Assembly: GCA_030278955.1 (NCBI GenBank)
Contig: JAOANR010000003.1
Span: 56,103,628-56,167,627, forward strand
Length of the DNA stretch: 64,000 bases
Source: Hygrophila difformis
Lineage: Eukaryota > Streptophyta > Magnoliopsida > Lamiales > Acanthaceae
Direction of reading: 5' to 3'
Numbering within the stretch: position 1 is the stretch's first letter; each line of letters begins with the position of its first letter. The translations under genes were made by a program, and so were the position numbers. Below the pieces are notes generated by a model, which was not told where the DNA came from, made no database searches, and saw only the letters and a program-made list of their open reading frames with translations. Shown piece by piece: positions 34,234 to 43,936 of this stretch.

Positions 34234-34776
34234 GTTATGGAATCTCTGTCTATTTAATTATGCAATTAAATTGTTGTTAGATAAATAAATTAAATTATGG
34301 GGTATTGTGTACATGTTTTCTTAAAGCTTAAATAACGGCTTTGAAACCCCATGATCCTGTATGTGTTAACTTACTCAGCACGTAGTGCTGACCAAAACCA
34401 TTACTTTCTTTTTCCTACAGAGCGTGAAGAATATGCATCATCATATGCATGGATGGGATACTCGGGGAAATATTATTTTATTATTCTAGTCTTAGTATGG
34501 ATTGCATGAACGTGCCTGTTTAACCCGTCTTTTGGCCATGTCGGCCCTACATTTAAATTCCGCTGCATTATACATATGTAAATATTATTTTCCGCTGCAA
34601 CTTTGATGTACTATTTTTAAATTATATATGAATGGGCTGTTTGAATGTTTTAAATTTTGAAAAACCATAGCCTTGCATCTCTTTAGCAAGCTCGGAGAAA
34701 CCGTGTCTTGCTAGGGAGATGTGGCGGTGACATCCCGACCTGGGTGACCAAAAACCGGGGTGTTACAACACCCCTA

Positions 34777-34784
34777 GTCTCTTC
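34777..34784. repeat. 8-bp target site duplication GTCTCTTC (right copy)
   Basis: It follows ACACCCCTA and matches 11244-11251 exactly, 23.5 kb away. Confidence 0.9.
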
Positions 34785-34854
34785 ATTAAAAAAAATACTC
34801 CTATCTTATTTAAATTTTTATCCAGTAATTAAATGTTTTGTTATTATTATTTAT

Positions 34855-35176
34855 TGTAAAATGCATGCAATGCTAGATACATGCACTTGTCTATTACCTT
34901 GCTGTCTTCCTTGGTCATTAAGCATTACTCACGTTAAGTGTCCATGTTGTAGTGTGACTCATACATGAAATTAAGGCATCTCATTGCCTATAAATACTGT
35001 ATTCTACGGAATGAATGAGATTGTCTCTGTCCAATTTCCATTTCCTCCGCAGCCTACCATTTCACCATAATCATTACATCTATGCTTAGTATAATTATTA
35101 TACTGATATACTTGTTTTTCTAAGCATCGGATATACTCCATAGTCACATCATACACATACACTTATAAATATTACA
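34855..35176 (+). repeat. Copia 5' LTR (322 bp)
   Basis: It starts TGTAAAATGCATGC and ends ATAAATATTACA. It contains the TATA-like GCCTATAAATACTG near 34988-35001. A TGTTATCAGCACG sequence just after it (from about 35180) is the likely primer site, similar to the initiator tRNA-Met type. Confidence 0.92.
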
Positions 35177-35281
35177 ATATGTTATCAGCACGACCGCTTG
35201 GAGTTTGCCGTCCTACCGAAATTCTGTTCGAGGCTTTCCGAAAATCCTGTCGAGTATACTGCTACTATTTTCAATATAAAT

Positions 35282-36347
35282 ATGACTAATATGACAAAAC
35301 AGGAATTCATGCCACTGGAGAGGTCCGGGAATAATTATTTATCTTGGAGAATGGATGTTGAAATCCATCTGGAGTCTATGGGTCTTGAAAGGACCATATT
35401 GAAAGAAAATACGGCCACATGCCAAGACCGTGCCAAACCTATGATTTTTCTCCGACATCATCTTGATGAAGGTTTGAAATTAGAGTATTTGACGGTAAAA
35501 GATCCACAAGATCTATGGGAGAATTTAAAGAAAAGATATGATCATTTAATGTTGATCAATCTCCCGAGTGCTCAACATGAATGGCACCAGTTAAGGCTGC
35601 AGGACTATAAGTCCGTGAATGATTATAATTCAGCCATGTACAGAATTACAGCACAGCTGAAATTATGTGGCGAAAAATAACAGAAAATGACATGTTAGAG
35701 AAGACATTCTCTACTTTTCATGCCATAAATTTACTGTTACAGCAGCAGTATAGAGAAAGGGGATTCACAGAATACTCTGAACTGATTACTTGTTTACTGC
35801 TGGCTGAGAAAAATAATGACTTGTTGATGAAAAATCATGAGTCCAGACCGACAGGAAGTGCTGCATATCGTGAGATGAATTTCATTGAATCATCTCATCG
35901 TGGTCGTGGACGTGGCCGTGTGGGGTCTCGTGGGCATGGCCGACGACATAGTCGTGGTCGCGGTCGTGGAAATGGGCGTGAAAGAAGTAATGTCTATATA
36001 AGACACGTAACCAGAATTCTGAAAGAAAGCCATACAATAGCAATTAAAGCAGTGCCTCAAAAGATTACAATGATAAAGGCAAAGCAAAAGTTGAAGAAAA
36101 ATGCCACCGTTGTGGTATGGAGGGTCACTGGTCCCATATATGCCGCACAACAGGTCATTGGGTAAAGTTGTACCAGGACTAGTTGAAAGGAAATAACAAA
36201 CAGGTTGAAACAAACCTTGCTGAACAAAATCCTGAGGATATTGCCACTATAAGTGATGCTATTGTAAATGCAACTGAGGCCACTAATGATGATTTGCTCA
36301 TAGAGCCAGAGTTTGATGTTGCAGACTTCTTCAATGACACTGCATAG
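35282..36347 (+). pseudogene. Copia gag, frameshifted
   Basis: The first real ATG is at 35282. The frame shows a copia-type gag (LERSGNNYLSWRMDVEIHL) and ends early at 35680. The reading continues from about 35665 in another frame (NLLLQQQYRERGF, then an Arg/Gly-rich stretch), and then in a third frame that carries an intact zinc knuckle CHRCGMEGHWSHIC near 36102-36143. It ends at TAG 36345-36347. At least two frameshifts make it non-functional. Confidence 0.85.
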
Positions 36348-36423
36348 CAGTTTTAGTTTTATTGTACCTTTTGAATTTTGTTATACCGCTATATTGTATA
36401 AATTATCGTTTTGTTACTGATAT

Positions 36424-37702
36424 ATGTTATTTTCTTTTTCAAAAAATGGCAGAATGGGATTACAAATTGGTGATAATGAAATATGTCTGATAGACAGTAC
36501 TTCTACGCACACGATATTGAATGATAAGCAATATTTTTCATACTTGAAAATGGGAGATAGAAATATCAACACTATAAGTGGAAGTGTAAATATAATAGAG
36601 GGCTCTGGCATAGCCAACCTTCAGCTCCCCAAGGGGATAAAATTGATTGTGAAAGATGCACTCTTATCTTCCAAGTCTCGAAGAAATTTGTTGAGTTTTA
36701 AAGATATTCGAGAAAATGGATATCATATTGAGACTTTGACAGCAAAAGGTAATGAATACCTGCTGATTCTAAATACCATTTCTGGTATAAAACAAGTATT
36801 GGAAAAATTGCCATGTTTATCCTCTGGAATATATTATACAAGGATAAACAATGTTGAAAATTATCACCTGGCAGACCATAGGTCTATTGTTCCCAATGAA
36901 TATATGATTCGGCACGATCGCCTAGGTCATCCTGGATGTACAATGATGAGGCGGATCGTTACAAATTCCCATGGCCATTCATTAAAGGGACAAAAAAATG
37001 CAGCATCACAATGATTATATATGTGTTGCTTGCTCCCAAGGGAAACTTATTATAAAACATTCACCAGAAAAGGTGGGAACTGAATCCCCTAGTTTTCTTG
37101 AAAGAATTCAGGGTGATATATGTGGACCTATAGATCCACATTGTGGGCCATTCAGATATTTTATGGTGTTGCTTGATGCTTCAACCAGATGGTCTCACGT
37201 GACATTATTGTCTTCACGCAACCATGTGTTTGCGAAATTGCTAGCTCAAATAATAAGATTACGAGCACAGTTCCCTGATCATGCAATTAAAAGTATCCGT
37301 TTGGATAATGCTGGTGAATATTCTTCCCGGACATTTGATGAATATTGTATGTCGATAGACATAGCCATCGAACATCCTGTAGCCCATGTGCATACACAAA
37401 ATGGACTAGCTGAATCATTTATTAAACGATTGCAGTTGATCGCTAGACCATTATTAATGAAGTCTGGGTTGCCAGTTTCATGGGGACATGCTATAATGCA
37501 TGCAACAATGTTGGTGCGATTAAGACCGACAAGTTATCATAGATACTCCCCATTACAATTGACATTTGGGCATGAATCCAATGTATCCCATTTGAGAATA
37601 TTTGGTTGCGCAGTATATGTCCCAATAGCACCACCCAGCGCACCAAAATGGGACCTCAACGAAGATTGGGAATATATGTCGGATATGAATCACCCTCGAT
37701 AA
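36424..37702 (+). pseudogene. Copia protease and integrase region, frameshifted
   Basis: The first frame (36424-37014) holds a protease-like segment in which the catalytic DSG is changed to DST (LIDSTSTHTIL), then a pre-integrase part with RHDRLGHPG. A frameshift near 37000 leads to 36998-37702 with CVACSQGK and the integrase core: Asp in IQGDICGP, Asp in IRLDNAGE, Glu in NGLAESFIK. That frame stops at 37702, just after the core. The core residues are kept but the polyprotein is broken. Confidence 0.85.
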
Positions 37703-39930
37703 TACATTATCTTGAACCATTAACAGGGGATTCATTTACAGCAAGATATGCTGATTGTCATTTTGACGAATCACATTTCCCGACATTAGGGGGAGAAAAG
37801 GATCAACCGAAAAAGAATATAAATTGGAAAATCCCGTTGGATTTCCTTGATCCTCGTTCAAGAGACTGTAAACTTGAAGTACAAAGAATTGTACAGTTGC
37901 AACAAATTGCAAATCAACTTCCTGATGCATTATGTGACTCTAAAAGAGTTACTAAATCACATATACCGGCGGCAAATGTTCCAATCAAAATTGATGTTCC
38001 AAAGGAACACATTATAAGTGCTAACGATGAGTCTGATGCACGCCTAAAGCGTGGTAGACCTCTCGGTTCCAAGGATAAAAATCCTCGAAAGAAAAGAGGA
38101 TTGAATAATGATGTTGATGTTATACATAGTATCAAAAGTGACAAAACTGAGCCCTGCGGGGACTTGACTCTTGAAGAGCAAAATCATCAAAATGATGAAA
38201 TATCTATAAATTTTGTCACAAATAGAAATGTTTGGAATCGAGAAGAAACATCTATTGATATTGCATTTTCATATAATGTAGCACTTGAAATTATGAATGA
38301 TGATGAGGATTTTGAACCAAATTCGGTTGATGAATGTCGGAAATGGTATGATTGGCTCAAATGGAAAGATGTAATCCAATCAGAATTGGATTCCCTGGCT
38401 AAAAGAAATGTGTTTGGACCGATTGTCAAAACACCTGAAAATATAAAGCTAGTTGGATATAGATGGGTTTTTGTACGAAAAAGAAATAATGAAAATGAAG
38501 TGGTAAGATATAAAGCGAGATTAGTCGCCCAAGGCTTCTCACAGAGACCGGATTTGGACTATGATGAAACTTATTTCCCAGTAATGGATGGAATTACATT
38601 CAGATATCTTATCTGTTTAGCAGTACATGAAAAACTTGAAATACGACTCACATACGTCGTTACTGCTTATTTATATGGAACATTAGATACTGATATCTAT
38701 ATGAAAGTTCCAGAAGGGTTCAAAATGCCACAGTCATATGAAGCAAACCCAAAACAGATGTATTCCATCAAATTACAAAGATCCCTATATGGGCTTAAAC
38801 AATCTGGGAGAATGTGGTATAACCGATTAAGCGAATGCTTACTTCAAAAGGGTTACATGAATGATTCAATATGCCCATGCATTTTTATAAAGAAAAATGG
38901 GTCAAGATTTGTTATCATTGTAGTATATGTTGATGATATCAATCTAGTTGGATCCCCTGAAGAGATTCAAATTGCTGTTGAATATCTCAAAAGAGAATTC
39001 GAAATCAAAGATTTCAGAAAAACAAGAAAGTGTATTGGTTTACAAATTGAATATTTGGATAATGGAATTCTTGTCCATCAAAAGCCTATACCCAAAAGGT
39101 CTTAAAACGATTTTATATGGACAAAGCACATCCATTAAGTAATCCAATGGTTGTAAGGTCACTTGATCCTAAGAGAGATCCATTTAGACCAAAAAGAGGA
39201 GAATGAAGAAATACTTGGGCCACAGGTCCCATATTTAGGTGCCATAGGAGCACTAATGTATCTCGCAAATTGCACTAGACCAGATATATTATTTGCAGTA
39301 AATTTATTAGTGAGATTTAGTTCATCTCCCACTGAACGACATTGGAAATGAATAAAACATTTATTCCGCTATCTTCAAGGGACGATTGACATTGGTCTAT
39401 TTTATTCATACAATTCTCGACATGACATAATCGGCTATGCTGATGCTGGGTACTTATCAGACCCACATAAAGCTAAGTCACAGACTGACTATTTAATTAC
39501 ATGTGGTGGTACTGCAATATCGTGGAGATCCACGAAACAAACATTGACAGCCACCTCATCAAATCATGCTGAAATTATAGCAATGCATGAAGCTAGTCGA
39601 GAGTGTGTTTGGATTAGATCCGTGACTAACTATATAGAAACGAATTGTGGTTTATCGTCCGAAAATAAAAACCCTCCAATTATCTTATATGAAGATAATG
39701 CCGCTTGTATAGCGCAATTGAAAGGAGGTTATATAAAAGGAGATAGAACAAAACATATTTCACCAAAATTATTTTTTACTCATGATTTGCAGAAAAATTG
39801 TGAAATAGATGTGCAACAAATCCGTTCAGTTGATAATCTTGCAGATTTATTTACCAAGGCACTACCAACAGCAACATTCGAGAAATTGATGAAAAGTATC
39901 GGGATGCGCCAATTGAAAAATCTCAACTGA
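37606..39930 (+). pseudogene. Copia reverse transcriptase and RNase H region, broken
   Basis: The frame 37606-39105 includes an integrase C-terminal part and a reverse transcriptase with KARLVAQGFSQRP and catalytic YVDD (about 38926-38937). A usually acidic residue before VVTAYLYG is Tyr. The frame breaks near 39105. It resumes at 39163 with GALMYLANCTRPDI, meets a TGA at 39349-39351, and continues to 39930 with the RNase H signature (SNHAEIIAMHEASREC, then YEDNAACI). Confidence 0.88.
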
Positions 39931-40064
39931 TACATTGATCAGGGGGAGAAGTAAATATACAAGAATCATGTACTCTTTTTCCTAACTTGGATTTGTTTTC
40001 CATAGGGTTTTCTCCAAGTAAGGTTTTAACGAGACATATTCTTTGTATAGAAGACATCCAAGCT

Positions 40065-40073
40065 AAGGGGGAG
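40065..40073 (+). promoter_or_regulatory. Copia polypurine tract
   Basis: AAGGGGGAG lies three bases before the 3' LTR, the usual position for the plus-strand primer. Confidence 0.85.
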
Positions 40074-40076
40074 TAT

Positions 40077-40393
40077 TGTAAAATGCATGCAATGTATTAC
40101 CTTGCTGTCTTCCGTGGTCATTAAGCATTACTTCTCATCACGTTAAGTGTCCTATGACTCATGTTGTAGTGTGACTCATACATGAAATTAAGGCATCTCA
40201 TTGCCTATAAATACTGTAGTCTACGGAATGAATGAGATTGTCTCTGTCCAATTTCCATTTCCTCCGCAGCCTATCATTTCACCATAATCATTACATCTAT
40301 GCTTAGTATAATTATTATACTGATATACTTGTTTTTCTAAGCACCGGATATACTCCATAGTCACATCATACACATACACTTATAAATATTACA
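40077..40393 (+). repeat. Copia 3' LTR (317 bp)
   Basis: It matches 34855-35176. It lacks an 18-19 bp segment near its start and has two extra short segments (around TCTCATCA and TATGACTC). Confidence 0.92.
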
Positions 40394-40394
40394 A

Positions 40395-40448
<54 letters not shown>
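40395..40448. repeat. (TTA)n microsatellite
   Basis: An uninterrupted run of about 17 triplets lies directly at the copia 3' end. Confidence 0.95.
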
Positions 40449-40450
<2 letters not shown>

Positions 40451-40653
40451 TCAATTCAAATATGAAATTTAAAAAGAAATGGGAGAATAAGATCTTGCTA
40501 GTCCTTGGGTGACTGACGATTTCTAACCAAATTTTCAGATTCGTCAATGTGTTCTCTCTAAACAACAATAACTTTAATTTAAAGTGAAACTTGAAGTACA
40601 TGCGACTTGCTTTATTATCGTGTTTTTTTTTTGGGGGGGGAGATGCAACTTGC

Positions 40654-40654
<1 letters not shown>

Positions 40655-40705
<51 letters not shown>
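40655..40705. repeat. (TTA)n microsatellite
   Basis: A second run of about 16 triplets lies 210 bp further on. Confidence 0.95.
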
Positions 40706-40706
<1 letters not shown>

Positions 40707-40997
40707 AGTTAATCAAAATTATTACTAAATATGTTAGCATCGCAATCACATCCTAATGTATATACATGCATGCATAAATTAATGGAAAAAGGAAACAATC
40801 GTCCTTTTTTTTTTACAAAAAAGTCAAATCGATTTTTTTTTATATAATTTTTTTGCTCAATTGGTCCGCTACATATACTAATTATGTCCCAATAGGTCTG
40901 CCGCCCACTAATTATGCTCTAATTACATATGTTTTGCCAAATCAGTCCATTTTTTTCAAAAATCTAAATTGGTCCGTTAGTAATTTTTGTCCCCTTT

Positions 40998-41216
40998 CAT
41001 GCAGTCCAATGCACATTTGAAACCACTAATACCTTAAATTCGATATAAGTAAAAATTCTAAAATTTCAATATTTATAAACTACACGAAAAGACGAATCTA
41101 ATAAGATTCAACTTGGCTCATTTTAACTTGTATATCTATGTTTAAATTTTAAGTCAAAACAGATGTGTGAATAGTAGCAAATTAGACAATGTAGTTATTA
41201 AAAATTGGAGGGAGTA
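40998..41216. mobile_element. Stowaway-like MITE fragment
   Basis: It ends with GGAGGGAGTA at 41216 and shares GCAGTCCAAT, TTCGATATAAG and TCTAATAAGATTCAACTTG with 5838-5979. I see no left TIR. Confidence 0.5.
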
Positions 41217-41633
41217 TATCGTAATTGGTCTTCATTTTATGGAGAAACACCAAAAACCACCGAACTCTAAAAGAAGATCTACCGCGGTAGCTGCTAATCA
41301 AAACTCCAATAGCATCCAGCGAAAGTACTATCCAATCCGATGCGAGAATGAGCTTTGAATACAGGAGGGAGTCGCACAAAATGATGTTCTTGGAAAACGT
41401 AGGTCAAGCGACCCCCTCATCTATTGGAAGTCCGTTCACGCATCGAATTGGGCAGTAACTTCGCTGGATGCATCAGAGTTCTAGTTAGCAGCAACCGGGG
41501 TGGATCTTCTTTTAAAATTTGATAGTTTTTATAAAATGAATAATATTAAAAAATTAAATATTTCACTATCACAAAAACAGATGTAGCATATGTAAATCAT
41601 GAGTATAAACATGCTCATTATTATTATTATTAT

Positions 41634-41896
41634 TACTCCCTCCGTCCCAGCTAACGTGTCTTGTTTGACTTTTTGACACTGTTCATTGTTCTACTTTGAC
41701 TCGATTCTATTGCATGTATATATTTGGAAAAAATAATCGAGTTGGGTCTTGTTAGAATCGTATAATCATGTAGTTTTGGAATATATATTTTACATAATTT
41801 TTTGTTATACGCATTTTGAGATATTAACGGTTGAAAAAGTGCATTGGATTGTGTGCAAAAGTAAAACAAGACAACTTAAGTGGGACGGAGGGAGTA
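41634..41896. mobile_element. Stowaway MITE (263 bp)
   Basis: The ends are TACTCCCTCCGTCCCAGCTAA and, inverted, TACTCCCTCCGTCCCACTTAA, with TA at both borders. It is the same family as 42945-43214 and as the split copy at 7057-9799. It is non-coding. Confidence 0.92.
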
Positions 41897-42407
41897 TTAT
41901 TTAACATCAAAGTTACTCAAAATTATTCCAAACTATGTTAGCAATCACATCCTAATTAATGTATATACATGCATATATAAACTAATTCATGCATTCTCCC
42001 CATATATATAAAGCATTGAGATATAAATAAAATCCCCTTTCTTTTTCTTGATTAGATCTTTACTTTTGGATTTACTAAATATAGCGGTACACTTGTGATG
42101 ATCACTTCAGGACAAGGCAATCAATCATCAGAAATTCAGTCACAAGTGGCATTATATACAAATAAATTTCTAGATATTTATACTACATACCATTAGTACA
42201 TGGTTACAATGCATGTGCTCACTGCTCATCTATAAAATCCCATGAGGATACGTAATTGTCTGATTATGACGACATTCTGTAAGTTCTATTTGAATCCACT
42301 CTCTACACCCAATAAACGTATGTCTTCAACTGATTTAAGGTTTCTATCAATTCTCTAACTTGGAATGGAATCTTGGATTTTGAAATTATTCTACCAAGTT
42401 TTCTAAA

Positions 42408-42778
42408 ATCAATTTGAGGATTTATAATTAGTGGCTATAATTTTATTTTTTATTTTTTAACCAAATTGATGATTTAGAATTAGTGGTTAATTCTTCTTAT
42501 TCTTCTTCTTCTTTCTTTTTTTTCTTTTTTTAATAAAATAACCAAATTGAGGATTTACAATTAGTGGCTTAAGTTTTTTCTAACCGAATTGAGGATTTAG
42601 AATTAGTGGTTAAAGTTTTTTGCTTTTTTTTTTTTAAAAAAAAAAAGACAAATTGAGGATTTGTAATTAGTGGCTAAAGTCGTTTTTTAAACCAAATTGA
42701 GGATTTAGAATTAGTGGCTAAAGTTTTCTTTCCTTTTTATTTTTCTAAATCAAATTGAGGATTTATAATTAGTGGCGG
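42408..42778. repeat. Minisatellite, seven units with a 30-bp core
   Basis: The core AAATTGAGGATTTAGAATTA followed by GTGG recurs seven times at about 45-75 bp intervals, separated by T-rich linkers of variable length. Starts are near 42410, 42463, 42545, 42586, 42649, 42703 and 42752. Confidence 0.85.
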
Positions 42779-42944
42779 ATTGTGACGGCAAGCGTGGCGC
42801 AGGGGAGGAGGTCAGAATATGTACAGGTCTACAGGAACCAAAGCGGGGGAGATGTGTGAACGAAAAAAAATCAAATTACCAAGTTTTGCACTCTATTTTA
42901 CTTATAACATTCAAATTTGTATAATCAGCTCCTAGCTAAGGAAA

Positions 42945-43214
42945 TACTCCCTCCGTTCCAGTTAATGTGTCTTGTTTGACTTTTTAACACTGTTCATTGT
43001 TCAACATTTACTCAATTTTCTTGCATGTATATATTTGAAAAATAAAATAGTTGAGTTGGATCTTGTTACAATCGTATAATCATGTAGTTTTAGAATATAT
43101 AGTTTACATAATTTTTCATTGCATATATTTTTAGATATTAACGATTGAAAAAGTGCATTGAATTGCATGCAGAAGTCAAATTAACAAAACAAGTTAAATG
43201 AGACGGAGGGAGTA
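42945..43214. mobile_element. Stowaway MITE (270 bp)
   Basis: The ends are TACTCCCTCCGTTCCAGTTAA and GAGACGGAGGGAGTA. The interior is closely related to 41634-41896. Confidence 0.92.
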
Positions 43215-43798
43215 ATTAGTAGTAATACTTATTATTGATTAAGTGAGAATAATTTACGAGCAATATATATATATAATCTCATTGCCAAGTGCAAACTCAT
43301 TGTAAAAATATCAATATTTCTATTTAGTTGTGAATAATTTTTGTGGGAAATTTTTAATTAATTTATCTCAATTTTTTTTTTTTTTGCTTGACAATTTATC
43401 TCTAAATTTAAATAAAGCTAAGGAAATCGTTGCGTTTGCATCCTTTCGCCCAAAAAAAAGCTAAGGAAATCGTTCTTTCCCAAATAATTAATATAGTTAA
43501 AAATAGTGACTCCTAGCTATTTATACCAAGGTGTGAAGGGTGGTCAGGTGGGGCGTCATTTACATGCACTCTTTCCTTACACCAATGTTTGGAGGGCTCT
43601 GAGCAACGCAGAATGAAGTCATATAGCATGTGGTGGTATTAATATCTCGGCATGAAAAAGGGACTTTGTGACATTGTGAAGGATCGCCAGGTGGGGCGGC
43701 ATTCATATCTGTTCGGAGGGCCATGGGCAACGGAGAATGGGGTCACCTAGCAATTGGTGGTATCGGTATCTCGGCATGAAAAAAGACTCCGTGATATT

Positions 43799-43809
43799 TG
43801 GTATCAGAG
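43799..43809 (+). promoter_or_regulatory. TRIM primer binding site (initiator tRNA-Met type)
   Basis: TGGTATCAGAG lies two bases after the second LTR unit. It is the standard plant initiator tRNA-Met complement. Confidence 0.75.
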
Positions 43810-43936
43810 TCGGGCCCGGCGTCTGGTGACCTAGCAAACACACCTAGTGTTGCGACTCCAGTAGTGGCTGCCAGTCGCGACACCCTGGTGTGTCGAATAC
43901 TTCAAAAGGCCGTTCATGGATAACATCCTGCAAGGT

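Larger units (their letters stand above)
11874..34767. mobile_element. Ty3-type (Tekay/Del-like?) solo LTR, about 2.84 kb, split by the Athila element
   Basis: It starts TGTAATACCCGAG and ends CCGGGGTGTTACA, imperfect inverted ends with TG and CA. Its two parts are 11874-14177 and 34234-34767, and together they make 2,838 bp without any coding frame. It resembles the solo LTR at 43937-46846 (TGTAATA start, GTGGCGGTGACATC near the end, TTACA terminus). I see only one LTR and no internal region, hence solo LTR. No target duplication is evident: the left flank is GAGCC and the right flank is ACACC. The chromovirus assignment is a guess from LTR style. Confidence 0.6.
11252..34776. mobile_element. 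hAT-type non-autonomous element, split by about 22.9 kb of nested retroelements
   Basis: The ends TAGGGGTGT (11252) and ACACCCCTA (34768-34776) are perfect inverted repeats, flanked by GTCTCTTC on both sides. The left arm (11252-11873) is rich in GAGCTCGAGCCGAGC-type text in both orientations, a common plant hAT MITE pattern. It has an AT-rich, non-coding core. Only the last 9 bp of the right arm survive beyond the inserted LTR element. Confidence 0.85.
34855..40393 (+). mobile_element. Degenerate Ty1/copia LTR retrotransposon, 5.5 kb
   Basis: Two LTRs (34855-35176 and 40077-40393) enclose gag, protease, integrase, reverse transcriptase and RNase H in copia order, with integrase before reverse transcriptase. 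The coding region is broken by several frameshifts and at least one stop, so the copy is not autonomous. The LTRs differ by about four substitutions and three short indels. Both flanks are TTA-rich and I see no clean 5-bp target duplication. Confidence 0.93.
40706..43531. other. Intergenic region, no gene seen
   Basis: Apart from the MITEs, the minisatellite and long T/A tracts, nothing coding is evident. Open frames here are short and unsupported. Confidence 0.5.
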
